A stretch of DNA of 54,609 bases from Lachnospiraceae bacterium (GCA_024687655.1 JAILEN010000108.1:1-54609), one strand, 5' to 3'. Shown: positions 34,374 to 42,852, counted from the stretch's first letter. Notes: generated from the letters alone by a model not told the origin. Numbers and translations: made by a program.

Positions 34374-34547
34374 CTGAGTATCTTTCTAAAATCTAAACAC
34401 GACTGGGATAAACAGACAAATGACCGGATAGATCATCCGGCCAAAGTCCTCTCTCCCAGGTATGATATTTCCCTGAGGAATCGTATGTATGTATGATTGT
34501 TATAACCATCGGAACCACTTTGCGGATCCGACAGATAGGAGGCTAAA

Positions 34548-34865
34548 TTAGTTTGCGCCCCTTATAGCGCCCTTGACCCTGCCCTTGGGATCCTTTACCA
34601 AAAGGACGATGAGCCAGATGATCATGGCAAGAGCAATAACGGAAAAGCCCAGGAACGAATCATTGATCATATCCTCCACAGAGGGAACGAAAAAGTCTGC
34701 TCCGTCCTCTGCATATCCAAAGATGGCATCTCCCAGCCACATAAGTGAAGCTCCCCAGAACATCCATACCAGAGTTCCCAGCTTCATGGAATCATCCTTG
34801 CGGTTATACCAAACGATGGTTGCCACGATAGCGGCAAATACTGTAATAAGTAAAGTCATTTCCAT
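34548..34865 (-). CDS. Small membrane protein of unknown function (105 aa)
   Basis: Three predicted membrane segments: residues 2-19 (LLITVFAAIVATIVWY), 29-47 (GTLVWMFWGASLMWLGDAIF) and 70-92 (GFSVIALAMIIWLIVLLV). The C-terminus is basic (KDPKGRVKGAIRGAN), suggesting it is inside. A short acidic loop (YAEDGADFFVPSVEDMIND) joins the last two. A good GGAGG site precedes it. It is 13 bp after the 127-aa membrane gene and the two are likely partners in one membrane complex. No family is recognised. Confidence 0.8.
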   Translation of the reverse strand: MEMTLLITVFAAIVATIVWYNRKDDSMKLGTLVWMFWGASLMWLGDAIFGYAEDGADFFVPSVEDMINDSFLGFSVIALAMIIWLIVLLVKDPKGRVKGAIRGAN

Positions 34866-34878
34866 ATCCTCCTAAACA

Positions 34879-35262
34879 TTAAGCATTCTGCTTTTGGGCA
34901 TCAGGTCTTTTTACGATGGCGTCAGCTGCAAAGCACATAACCACCCAGACTGCAGTAATGATGATGGCCATTGTCACACCAACGGTACCCATCTCATGGA
35001 GCATCTCCGCTGTGTCGCCGGGATCATTCATAGCCGACAAAAACGGAGGGAAGGGAACAACCTCTCCATGCCACAGATGCTCGAAAGCCAAAAGAATGGC
35101 GCCGCCCCAAAGCAGGTTGGTAAGCCACTTAAGCTTCTGTGAGAAAGGGATCTTTGCAACTGCCTCATCTGCTTCCTTAGCAGCGGGCTCCTTGCTCTCC
35201 TCTACCTTTTTTACTATGGTTACAACTACTGCCTCGCCGGCAGGAACTAAAAAACATGCCAT
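34879..35262 (-). CDS. Small membrane protein of unknown function (127 aa)
   Basis: A hydrophobic N-terminus (FLVPAGEAVVVTIVKK) is followed by a charged cytoplasmic stretch rich in Glu/Lys/Ala, then two membrane segments near 48-64 (LLWGGAILLAFEHLWHG) and 90-112 (GVTMAIIITAVWVVMCFA). The loop EHLWHGEVVPFPPFLSAM contains two His and Glu residues that could bind a metal. It has a strong AAGGAGG ribosome site and its own promoter with a C/G-tract palindrome. It leads the 105-aa membrane gene. Function is not recognised. Confidence 0.8.
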   Translation of the reverse strand: MACFLVPAGEAVVVTIVKKVEESKEPAAKEADEAVAKIPFSQKLKWLTNLLWGGAILLAFEHLWHGEVVPFPPFLSAMNDPGDTAEMLHEMGTVGVTMAIIITAVWVVMCFAADAIVKRPDAQKQNA

Positions 35263-35321
35263 AACCTTATTTCCTCCTTGCTTTAATATATTAAACCGGT
35301 AAATTTCCTCAAGCCTTACCG

Positions 35322-35363
35322 ATTATATCAGTATGTAAATCAGAATATAAGCCCCCTAGGGGG
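35322..35363 (-). promoter_or_regulatory. Promoter of the membrane pair with a CsoR-like palindrome
   Basis: On the minus strand, TATAAT is at 35327-35322 with a weak -35 (TTATAT, 35350-35345, 17-bp spacer). A perfect 12-bp palindrome CCCCCTAGGGGG (35352-35363) abuts the -35. Pyrimidine/purine tract palindromes with a TA centre are typical operators of CsoR/RcnR-family metal or persulfide sensors. No such regulator is encoded in the window. Confidence 0.5.
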
Positions 35364-35373
35364 TCATTTTTTG

Positions 35374-35410
35374 CAAAAAAAGACCAAAAGCCTGTTTTTG
35401 ACTTTTGGCC
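35374..35410 (-). terminator. Terminator of the DJ-1/dus operon
   Basis: On the minus strand GGCCAAAAG (35410-35402) pairs with CTTTTGGTC (35390-35382, one G-T), followed by seven T residues (35381-35375). It lies 9 bp after the DJ-1 gene stop. Confidence 0.85.
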
Positions 35411-35418
35411 TGTATCAT

Positions 35419-35922
35419 TTATTTATTCAGAAAGGCTACCAGCGCCTTGGAATACTCGGGGATATCCGGTGGTCTCCTGGCGGAGATGATATTACCGTCC
35501 ACCACACATGCCTCGTCCAGCCAGGTGGCACCGGCATTTTCCATATCATCCCTGATTCCGGGTGTACTGGTCACCTTCCTGCCATCCAGTATTCCTGCCG
35601 ATATAAGCACCCATCCCGCATGGCAGATCTGGCCGATCAGCTTGTGTTCCCTGTCCATGGCAGCCACGATGTCCTTTACCTTGTCAAAACGCCTGAGCTT
35701 GTCGGGAGCCCAGCCGCCCGGCACCAGCACTCCATCATAATCCGATGGGTCTACGTCGTTAAAGGACAGCTCTACCTCACAGGGCACTCCGTATTTTCCG
35801 TGATACTTTCCCGGTTTTTCTGCCACCAGGTCTACCTGTATGCCCTCTTCCCGAAGCCTCATGACAGGACACCAAAGCTCCAGGTCCTCAAAGTCGTCGC
35901 TTACCAATTGTAAAACCTTCAT
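35419..35922 (-). CDS. DJ-1/PfpI family protein (type 1 glutamine amidotransferase-like)
   Basis: Cytoplasmic protein of 167 aa from the chosen start. Family members include deglycase-, glyoxalase- and protease-like enzymes. The nucleophile elbow is IGQICHAGWVLISAG (Cys near residue 96, next to His). DYDGVLVPGGWAPDKLR carries the conserved GG element. I start at the ATG at 35922, 6 bp after a strong GGGAGGAGG; earlier in-frame ATGs overlap that site. It is the last gene of the operon with the coiled-coil, tandem-GNAT and dus genes. The actual substrate is unknown. Confidence 0.92.
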   Translation of the reverse strand: MKVLQLVSDDFEDLELWCPVMRLREEGIQVDLVAEKPGKYHGKYGVPCEVELSFNDVDPSDYDGVLVPGGWAPDKLRRFDKVKDIVAAMDREHKLIGQICHAGWVLISAGILDGRKVTSTPGIRDDMENAGATWLDEACVVDGNIISARRPPDIPEYSKALVAFLNK

Positions 35923-35970
35923 ACACATCCTCCTCCCTGATCGATTGATCAATGCTTCGCGGCCATTGTA

Positions 35971-36906
35971 TCACATTTGCATCACCGCTTCCAGCATCTC
36001 GGACTTTGTTTTAGCCTTTTTGATACGCTTTACGGTCTTGGACTCAGGCGGCTGATCCATCAGCATATACATCAAAACATCCTTCATTTTAAACAGTACA
36101 TCCCGCTGGCCGGAAAGCTCTGTCTCATAGGCATCATAGAGATCACGGATAAATGAATTGATTACCCTGCCCGATGGAGGTGTAAGACCCTTTATCTTTG
36201 ACGGAAGCAGGGGATCCTTTAAAAGTCCCCGGCCCAGCATGATACCCATACTTTCGTCGTGATTTTCGTAAAATGCCTCCACATCCCCGGTGGTGTTCAG
36301 ATCGCCGTTATAAATGATCCCGGCAACAGATCCACTATCCCGCATTTTTCCGCAGATATCCTCAAAAACCTCCATGTGGGGGCTTCCCCCGTAGAATTCG
36401 TTTTGCAGTCTGGGATGGATGATAACTTTTGAAAAAGGATAGGAGGCCAGTATATCTGCCACCTCATCCGCCTCTGACAGATCCTCCATTCCTATACGGG
36501 TCTTTACCGATATCGCCGGCAGGCCGTTTTTTTCAGTGGCCTCATAGATCTCATCATAAAACCGCTTCAGGCGCTCGATATCTGAAAGCATCCCGGAACC
36601 CTTGTGCTTTGTCACTACAGTTTTGGAGGGACAACCCATGTTTATATTTATCTCGTCATAGCCCGCCTCCTGCAAAACCCCGGCTGCCCAGATATAATCA
36701 GCGGCAGAGTTGGTCAGGACCTGGGGTATCAGGTCATCCTGGAATGGCAGAAACTCCTTTTTCTCCCGGGTCTTGAACTTATGAGTCTGATTGAGCGACA
36801 AAAACGGGGTGTAGAATACATCCACACCCTCAAAGTATCTTTTGTATATCCTGCGATATATCGCAGTTGTTATGCCCTCCATGGGCGCCATGGCTATGGT
36901 GATCAT
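35971..36906 (-). CDS. dus: tRNA-dihydrouridine synthase
   Basis: FMN enzyme of 311 aa that reduces uridine to 5,6-dihydrouridine in the tRNA D-loop using NADPH. TIM-barrel start IAMAPMEGITTAIYRRI holds the FMN-contacting region. The catalytic Cys lies in NINMGCPSKTVVTKHKGSGM near residue 100. SVKTRIG near 150 and the phosphate-binding region IMLGRGLLKDP near 235 are present. It belongs to the short Dus type common in Clostridia. It lies 7 bp after the tandem-GNAT gene and is followed by the DJ-1 gene, both in the same operon. Confidence 0.95.
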   Translation of the reverse strand: MITIAMAPMEGITTAIYRRIYKRYFEGVDVFYTPFLSLNQTHKFKTREKKEFLPFQDDLIPQVLTNSAADYIWAAGVLQEAGYDEININMGCPSKTVVTKHKGSGMLSDIERLKRFYDEIYEATEKNGLPAISVKTRIGMEDLSEADEVADILASYPFSKVIIHPRLQNEFYGGSPHMEVFEDICGKMRDSGSVAGIIYNGDLNTTGDVEAFYENHDESMGIMLGRGLLKDPLLPSKIKGLTPPSGRVINSFIRDLYDAYETELSGQRDVLFKMKDVLMYMLMDQPPESKTVKRIKKAKTKSEMLEAVMQM

Positions 36907-36913
36907 TGAAAAT

Positions 36914-37735
36914 CTACCCTACCAATCGGTCTGCCGTATAGACATTTTTCATCTCGGCGTTGGGAAATAACCCTTCGAAAAGCCTCTGGGAAGCTTCGTT
37001 TAATGCTGCGGCACGGATCATGATATCTCCCGATGCCTTTTTTTCTATTTCATCCCTTACGGAAAGCAGCATCAAAAACAAAAGTTTTTCCGATCCGTTT
37101 GCCTTGTATACATATGAGATATCTATGATATCCTCCTGATCCTGTTCAAAGAGCAAAAGGACCTTTAACTTATCTCCCGAAATGGCGGCGCAGGAATAGT
37201 CGGTATAATCGGATGGGATCACCGGCAGCTTCACCCCATATGCCAGCTCCCCGGTAGCCATAAGGTTTTTGTTTATTATATTAAGCTCATTTTTTCCCAT
37301 ATCCGAAAGCTTATTGGTGGGCGGGAGCTTTTTGCCGAGACTTGGGATCTTCATGTCTGCAAGCTTTGAAACGTAGGTTTTATATCCACTGTCGAAATGT
37401 GGCTCAAAACCAAGACCGATAAAAAAATCCAAAAGCTCTTCTCCGGGGCAGATCACACGTATCGTCTCCATGCTTCCGGCAAATCCAATGGCCCTGTATG
37501 TGAAGGAAAAAAGATCTGACATGATCCCCCGTCTTCTAATATCTTCAGCGGTATAGAGCCAGTCTATGATAAACTCGCCCTCCACCACACGCAGTGACAA
37601 AAGGGCAGCTGCTCTGTCATCGGCAAAGGCCCCAAAGGACAGATGGATCTCGTCCACGCAGACATTTATATCACCGGGATAAAATGCGCCGAATGCCTTT
37701 ATGCTGTTTTTATCCAGCATCATACAATCCGTCAT
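36914..37735 (-). CDS. Tandem-GNAT-like protein, paralogue of the 20885-22566 genes
   Basis: Protein of 273 aa. FIIDWLYTAEDIRRRGIMSDLF near 55-75 has the GNAT acetyl-CoA loop in the form RRRGIM (67-72). ELLDFFIGLGFEPHFDSGYKTYVS matches the end of a GNAT domain. The second half (150-273) appears to be a degenerate second lobe with VLLLFEQDQEDIIDISYVY. Length and architecture match the 274-aa and 280-aa proteins of the large operon. It begins within the stop of the 478-aa coiled-coil gene (ATGA overlap), repeating the pairing of a GNAT-like and a helical protein. Substrate unknown. Confidence 0.8.
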   Translation of the reverse strand: MTDCMMLDKNSIKAFGAFYPGDINVCVDEIHLSFGAFADDRAAALLSLRVVEGEFIIDWLYTAEDIRRRGIMSDLFSFTYRAIGFAGSMETIRVICPGEELLDFFIGLGFEPHFDSGYKTYVSKLADMKIPSLGKKLPPTNKLSDMGKNELNIINKNLMATGELAYGVKLPVIPSDYTDYSCAAISGDKLKVLLLFEQDQEDIIDISYVYKANGSEKLLFLMLLSVRDEIEKKASGDIMIRAAALNEASQRLFEGLFPNAEMKNVYTADRLVG

Positions 37736-39168
37736 TTAGGACCTCCTCCATACTGGTCATTGGCAGACTTCAACTTGATATCCAGTCCTTCAAATGCGGA
37801 ATAATCCAGCTGCTTTCCGCTTTTAAAATCTCTGTCAATTGACGCTCCTCCGCTGCCGACCAGATCCTTGCAAAGATGGTTCATGGCAGTAATATACACC
37901 AGTGTCTTATATACTTCCTTTTGTTCCTCAAGAGTATAGAGTGACATTGCAGGGCTTTGTATAGCAAATTTTCCTATGATAAGGAGTGCCTGCCCCTTTT
38001 TGTACAGCTCGTTCAATGTATTATTATTTTTTAGCATAGCCGCATATGGCGGTTTGTTGGAAAACAATTCGGGAGGATTGTTTTCCTGAAACTTTTTGCA
38101 TTCTGCTTTGTATTCATCCATCCTGTCAACTACATAGTCAAAATCTTCTTTTGCCTTTACCTGATCAATATCCATAACAGCTTTATCAGCAATATCATGG
38201 AGTCCTTTTACATGCTTGTAGCCCTCTACCACCTGATCCTCAGTGGCTTCATGAGCATGAAAAATGGGAGATGTCCATCTGCAGGCATCCCTTTGGACAT
38301 CATCCTTAAACAGATTCTCCGACGTGTACTCAGGATGCTTCGTGGCATATTCTTTTGCAATGACCGAAACCTTCCGGAAGTCCGATGAAAGCTCATACAT
38401 ACCCGTCCTTTTCTTCATTCCGCCACTTCTTTCATCCATTTTCATGACCAGCCTTGAGTAACGGAGGAATATATCTTCACATCTGACTGCTAACTGGGCT
38501 TTGGCAGCCTCATACAGAGATAATTCCTCCTTTGTCATCTTGCTGGTATCCTTTTTGGCCATTTCCTCCTGTAACTTCACAGTGGATCTTCCTACATCTA
38601 GCTTACCTGACAGATCATATACCGCATATTTCCCGTTTTGCAGGAGAACATTTACCTCAGCCATTAAGGCATCAACCTGTTCTTTGTGCTCCTTCTCAAT
38701 TTCTCCTGTTATACTGTTGGCTTCTATCAGTTCGTTTTCTCTTTCTTCCTTAAGATTGTTCTTTGCTGTGTCTATCCCTTTTAAGCGCTTTTGGGCTGCA
38801 TCCTTCTTTTTGCCCTTGAAGTCATTGACCATTTTGTCTATTCCGGAGCGATTTGCATCAATACTAAGATTTGCCTGCTCCGCAGAGGCATCCTGCCACA
38901 GTTTTATATACGCGTTCTCATTTTTAAGAACCTCTCTCGCATACTCATCTACAAGCATCATTTCCTTGATTCTTTTTTCGAATTCAATACGGGTTTCGGC
39001 ATCCATCTCCCCTGTTTCATACGCTTTAAACTGATCCACGGATAAATTATGGTTCATTAAAACATTCGAATTCTCCAGGGAATCCTGATAAACCGAATAA
39101 TTTTGCAGTATCTGCTCTTTTTTATTGGTAACTAGTCTTGCTTTTCTCTCTTCAGGCGTTTCAGACAT
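37732..39168 (-). CDS. Unknown 478-residue soluble coiled-coil protein
   Basis: No family recognised. It is cytoplasmic, Lys/Glu-rich and almost fully helical, with coiled-coil stretches at about 60-230. A less charged region (300-420) contains ACRWTSPIFHAHEATEDQVV and PPELFSNKPPYAAMLKNNN. The C-terminus is Gly/Ser/Asp-rich (NDQYGGGPK). Ribosome site GAGAGAGGAG precedes the ATG. It is the first gene of the operon with the tandem-GNAT, dus and DJ-1 genes. Its size and type resemble the helical proteins of the large operon, though no confident sequence match can be drawn by eye. Confidence 0.82.
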   Translation of the reverse strand: MSETPEERKARLVTNKKEQILQNYSVYQDSLENSNVLMNHNLSVDQFKAYETGEMDAETRIEFEKRIKEMMLVDEYAREVLKNENAYIKLWQDASAEQANLSIDANRSGIDKMVNDFKGKKKDAAQKRLKGIDTAKNNLKEERENELIEANSITGEIEKEHKEQVDALMAEVNVLLQNGKYAVYDLSGKLDVGRSTVKLQEEMAKKDTSKMTKEELSLYEAAKAQLAVRCEDIFLRYSRLVMKMDERSGGMKKRTGMYELSSDFRKVSVIAKEYATKHPEYTSENLFKDDVQRDACRWTSPIFHAHEATEDQVVEGYKHVKGLHDIADKAVMDIDQVKAKEDFDYVVDRMDEYKAECKKFQENNPPELFSNKPPYAAMLKNNNTLNELYKKGQALLIIGKFAIQSPAMSLYTLEEQKEVYKTLVYITAMNHLCKDLVGSGGASIDRDFKSGKQLDYSAFEGLDIKLKSANDQYGGGPK

Positions 39169-39315
39169 ATTATACTCCTCTCTCCTGAGTACATCCCCAA
39201 GTTATGACCGGGCCGTTTTTTACGCTTAGCAGTGTATCTCATAACATGCAACAACAGTGCAACACCCGCATCTTGGATATAGTAACATATATGACCGAAA
39301 AAGATAAGAGAGGTC

Positions 39316-39375
39316 TTGACAAAAAACAAAAATGGGTATAGTATTTCCATAACGATTAAATGATTGTTTAATCGT
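39316..39375 (+). promoter_or_regulatory. Promoter and ArsR/SmtB-type operator of the metal ATPase
   Basis: TTGACA (39316-39321), 17-bp spacer, TAGTAT (39339-39344). Eight bp later is a 9-bp inverted repeat ACGATTAAA (39352-39360) / TTTAATCGT (39367-39375) with a 6-bp centre, covering the expected transcription start. AT-rich interrupted palindromes at this position are typical for ArsR/SmtB-family metal repressors. Confidence 0.7.
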
Positions 39376-39394
39376 ATAGATGAGAGGTGTGATC

Positions 39395-41305
39395 ATGAAT
39401 AAAAAACAAAAGAATAATCTTATCAGGATAATCGTAGCATCGGCAGCCACCATAGCACTTCACTTCATCCCGGTTACGGGCGTAGTACAGTTTGTGCTTT
39501 ATATGGCAGTCTATATGCTGATCGGTTACGATATTTTACGAAAGGCCCTCCTTGGCATAAAAAACCGCCAGCCCATGGACGAAAGCCTGCTCATGGCCAT
39601 TGCCACCCTCGGAGCCATAGTCCTGGCGCTATATCAGCAGAGCGGGGACTATGTGGAGGCCATCGCGGTAATGCTTTTTTACCAGATCGGCGAATGGTTC
39701 CAGGGCTATGCCGTGGGAAAAAGCCGCAGGAGCATATCCGACCTCATGGATATCTGCCCGGATTACGCCAATATCCAGGGTGAAAACGGACAGCTTGAAC
39801 AGGTGGATCCGGATGATGTGGAGATCGGCAGTATCATCGTGGTGCAGCCCGGAGAAAAGATCCCCATCGACGGAGTGGTGACAGACGGCACATCATCCCT
39901 GGATACGGCAGCCCTTACCGGTGAGTCGGTTCCCAGAGATGTACAGGCGGGTGACGAGGTCATCAGCGGCTGCATCAATCTAAGCGGCCTCATCCATATC
40001 AGGACCACAAAGGAATTTGGCGAGTCCACAGCCTCCAAGGTTTTGGAGCTCATAGAAGACGCCAGCTCCAGAAAGTCTAAATCAGAAAACTTTATTACAA
40101 AATTTGCCCGAATATATACTCCCGCCGTGGTGTACTCGGCACTAACACTGGCCATCATCCCTCCTGTGATCATCCTGCTTATGGGAGGAGGCATGTCCTT
40201 TGGCACCTGGATATACAGAGCCCTGACCTTTTTGGTCATCAGCTGTCCCTGTGCTCTGGTGGTCAGCATTCCCCTTTCATTTTTTGCAGGCGTCGGAGCC
40301 GCCAGCCGTCAGGGCGTGCTGGTAAAGGGTTCCAACTACCTGGAGATCCTATCTGAGACAAAAACGGTTGTTTTCGATAAGACGGGCACCCTGACAAAGG
40401 GCGTATTCGAGGTGACAGCCATACATCCCGCAAAGCTGGATGCACAGGAGCTTTTACATCTGGCTGCCCATGTTGAGAGATATTCCACCCATCCCATAGC
40501 AAACTCCATCAGGCTTGCATATCCCAATGAGGCGGATGACTGCTCAGTGGAGAATGTGGAGGAGATCGCCGGACATGGTATCACTGCCACAGTCAACGGA
40601 CAGCATATCGCTGTGGGCAACGGAAAGCTCATGGACAAGGTGGGCGCCGACTGGCATGACTGCCACAGCCATGTGGGGACTGTTTTACATGTTGCCATTG
40701 AGGGAGTATACGAGGGACATATCGTGATATCCGATGTGATCAAGCCTCACAGCGCCCAGGCACTAAAGGAGCTTAAGCGAAGCGGTGTCGGTAAGACCGT
40801 GATGCTCACCGGAGATGCCAAAAAGGTGGCTGACCATGTGGCAGCCGAGCTTAAGGTGGACGAGGTGTACAGTGAGCTTTTGCCCCAGGATAAGGTGGCT
40901 AAGGTTGAGGAGCTTTTGGAGAAAAAGGCTTCCGAAAAGGATGTTCTGGCCTTTGTGGGTGACGGCATCAATGACGCTCCGGTTCTTTCCCGGGCAGATA
41001 TAGGTATCGCCATGGGAGCCATGGGATCGGATGCGGCTATAGAGGCCGCCGATGTAGTGCTGATGGATGACGATCCTCTGAAGATCTCCACAGCCATCGC
41101 CATCTCCCGCAAGTGCCTTCGCATAGTAAAGGAAAATATCTACTTTGCCATTGGCATCAAGCTTTTATGCCTGGCCCTTGGCGCAGTCGGTATAGCAAAC
41201 ATGTGGGTCGCCATATTTGCAGACGTGGGCGTGATGGTACTGGCAGTCCTAAACGCCATAAGGTGCATGTTCATAAAGGGAATAAAGCCGGTGGAGTCAC
41301 ACTAA
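39395..41305 (+). CDS. Zn/Cd/Pb-type P1B heavy-metal-translocating ATPase
   Basis: Metal efflux pump of 636 aa in the cytoplasmic membrane. It lacks an N-terminal metal-binding (HMA) domain and starts directly with membrane helices. TM6 has SCPCAL (the CPC metal site). Actuator motif TGESVPR, phosphorylation motif FDKTGTLTKG, the HP motif (STHPIANSIR) and the hinge GDGINDAPVLSRADIGIAMG are intact. The last membrane helix carries an Asp in IFADVGVMVLAVLNAIR, a feature of the P1B-2 subgroup exporting Zn2+, Cd2+ and Pb2+. The ATG at 39395 has GAGAGGTG 6 bp upstream. Regulation by a metal repressor is suggested by the palindrome in its promoter, but the regulator gene is not adjacent. It ends overlapping the convergent AbiEii-like gene by 9 bp. 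Confidence 0.95.
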   Translation: MNKKQKNNLIRIIVASAATIALHFIPVTGVVQFVLYMAVYMLIGYDILRKALLGIKNRQPMDESLLMAIATLGAIVLALYQQSGDYVEAIAVMLFYQIGEWFQGYAVGKSRRSISDLMDICPDYANIQGENGQLEQVDPDDVEIGSIIVVQPGEKIPIDGVVTDGTSSLDTAALTGESVPRDVQAGDEVISGCINLSGLIHIRTTKEFGESTASKVLELIEDASSRKSKSENFITKFARIYTPAVVYSALTLAIIPPVIILLMGGGMSFGTWIYRALTFLVISCPCALVVSIPLSFFAGVGAASRQGVLVKGSNYLEILSETKTVVFDKTGTLTKGVFEVTAIHPAKLDAQELLHLAAHVERYSTHPIANSIRLAYPNEADDCSVENVEEIAGHGITATVNGQHIAVGNGKLMDKVGADWHDCHSHVGTVLHVAIEGVYEGHIVISDVIKPHSAQALKELKRSGVGKTVMLTGDAKKVADHVAAELKVDEVYSELLPQDKVAKVEELLEKKASEKDVLAFVGDGINDAPVLSRADIGIAMGAMGSDAAIEAADVVLMDDDPLKISTAIAISRKCLRIVKENIYFAIGIKLLCLALGAVGIANMWVAIFADVGVMVLAVLNAIRCMFIKGIKPVESH

Positions 41306-42133
41306 ATATCTCTGTAATCCCGGCATCCAGTCACCAAAGAAAACCGTACCGGAAAGAATTGCCTCACGGACAGGTGAAACCGACTTCTCCACTATAGAAA
41401 AGACGTTTTCCCAGTCAAGAGACAATTCTTTTTGTCTTTTTATCCAGTTTCTCCATTTGTTTTTCATATATGAATAGGAGCGATAACTTAAAAAAAGCTG
41501 CCATCTTTTATCTTCTATGGATATATTGTTCTCCTCCAGAAGCGCCAGAAGAGCATTCTGAAACCTGACGCCGTCGATGGTATTTGTGGTAAAGATCTTA
41601 TAGAAATAATAGTAGTGTTCCATCTCGTTGATGAGCTCCAGATCCTTCAGGGCAATGAAAAAATGCAGTGCCGCCTCCTGCTCGATAGGGTAGCATAGAA
41701 TGCTCACGGTCTCCTCGTGAACAGGCAGTTCCATTTTCATCTTGTCAGGCGTAATATTTTCCCTCCGCTCAGGGGAAATATAGATCGTCGCCGGCACATA
41801 CATGTTTTCATAATACACAGCCAGAGAAATCCCGTGGGTTTCCACAGACAGGGTCTCGTACCTGATCTGCGGTATGCTCTGCTTCACCATTTGGGCCAGA
41901 AACTTTCCCGTGAAATCGGAATCAAACCGACAGCCACCTACAAACCCGTCTGCCGGCAGGATCTTTTCATCCTCACGATACAAAAAAAAGAGCTTCAGTT
42001 CATCCCGGCCCACATGCCCCGTATCTGCAAGCTCATCCCGGCCCACCAGCCACATATTGTCAAGAAAGCCCATACGCCTGATGGTCAGTATCAGCTCCTC
42101 CATGATATACGCTTTTAAAATGTTTTCCTTCAT
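41297..42133 (-). CDS. AbiEii-like nucleotidyltransferase toxin, divergent
   Basis: Protein of 278 aa directly after an AbiEi-type antitoxin gene (ATGA overlap), the position of the toxin in type IV AbiE systems. The late part YPIEQEAALHFFIALKDLEL, then HYYYFYKIFTTNTIDG, resembles the AbiEii segment that ends in DLYDLY. The N-terminal nucleotidyltransferase motifs are weak: the GGTxL motif is absent and only GGCRFDSDF recalls RxSxDxD. A 14-bp direct repeat 33 bp apart produces a doubled VGRDEL near residues 31-47. It may be inactive or have a changed activity. The C-terminus overlaps the end of the metal ATPase gene. Confidence 0.62.
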   Translation of the reverse strand: MKENILKAYIMEELILTIRRMGFLDNMWLVGRDELADTGHVGRDELKLFFLYREDEKILPADGFVGGCRFDSDFTGKFLAQMVKQSIPQIRYETLSVETHGISLAVYYENMYVPATIYISPERRENITPDKMKMELPVHEETVSILCYPIEQEAALHFFIALKDLELINEMEHYYYFYKIFTTNTIDGVRFQNALLALLEENNISIEDKRWQLFLSYRSYSYMKNKWRNWIKRQKELSLDWENVFSIVEKSVSPVREAILSGTVFFGDWMPGLQRYLV

Positions 42134-42765
42134 AGCCAGATACCTATCATCATCTGGACCTTTTTCCTGACCTTGCGCTCTATGGCAAAGGACATGAGCT
42201 CCGCCACATCCTTGGTATCGTCATCGATATAGGAGCGAAGGGCCTCCTTAAAATCTTCCCGATCCATTTTTTCCTGATACTTTATGACATCACAGATCAG
42301 GCGGTCTTTGGTATAGATCTTCATCACCCCGTCGGCAAAAGGCAGTTCGGTCACGCCCAAAGTCAATACATCATCCTCAGTGTAAAATGGCTCCACCACG
42401 GGATACTCCACCTTGAACCTGGACTTTGATGTGTTTTTACTGATGGCTATACTCCAGCCCAGAGGCTTTTTTTTCAGATAACCATAGGCAAAGAGTGCGC
42501 TTTCCATGGTAAGCACCCCATCGGGATACATGGTGGCGATGAGCTGATCCTCAGAATAAGTACTTCCGGTGGTGGTGTAGTAACCGTTTTTTACCCGTCT
42601 CAGTTTTCCCTCTTCCACAAAAGTGATGATCCTGCGATAGTCAATACCCAGGGCTTCTATGTCTGCAGTCTTTGCCAGACCACCCTGTTCATCTATGAGC
42701 TTTTCTATGGTCTCCAGCTCAAATATCTTTTTTTCTGACCTGTCCATGGGGATATCGGTATGCAT
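42130..42765 (-). CDS. AbiEi-type antitoxin/transcriptional regulator
   Basis: Protein of 211 aa. The N-terminal winged helix-turn-helix (about 15-65: LIDEQGGLAKTADIEALGI, then DYRRIITFVEEGKLRRVKNG, then YYTT) is typical of AbiEi antitoxins. A middle segment follows with ESALFAYGYL and the C-terminal domain (about 130-205; RLICDVIKYQEKMDREDF). Such proteins repress their own operon by binding inverted repeats and neutralise the AbiEii toxin. A strong promoter with an inverted repeat lies just upstream. Confidence in the family is good. Confidence 0.85.
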   Translation of the reverse strand: MHTDIPMDRSEKKIFELETIEKLIDEQGGLAKTADIEALGIDYRRIITFVEEGKLRRVKNGYYTTTGSTYSEDQLIATMYPDGVLTMESALFAYGYLKKKPLGWSIAISKNTSKSRFKVEYPVVEPFYTEDDVLTLGVTELPFADGVMKIYTKDRLICDVIKYQEKMDREDFKEALRSYIDDDTKDVAELMSFAIERKVRKKVQMMIGIWL

Positions 42766-42792
42766 ATTATTTACCTCTTAATAAATTTCTAT

Positions 42793-42828
42793 GTGGTAAA
42801 TTATATGTTATTTCCACCATATGGTCAA
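42793..42828 (-). promoter_or_regulatory. Promoter and inverted-repeat operator of the AbiE pair
   Basis: On the minus strand TTGACC (42828-42823), 17-bp spacer, TATAAT (42805-42800). An imperfect inverted repeat GTGGTAAAT (42793-42801) / ATTTCCAC (42810-42817) covers the -10 and part of the spacer, so a bound AbiEi would block polymerase. Confidence 0.7.
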
Positions 42829-42852
42829 GTATGGGGGGATAATGATTATAAA

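Noticed and set aside
35351-35372. Plus-strand terminator made by the CCCCCTAGGGGG palindrome and following T residues
   Set aside because: No plus-strand gene lies upstream, and the palindrome has no loop; an operator fits better.
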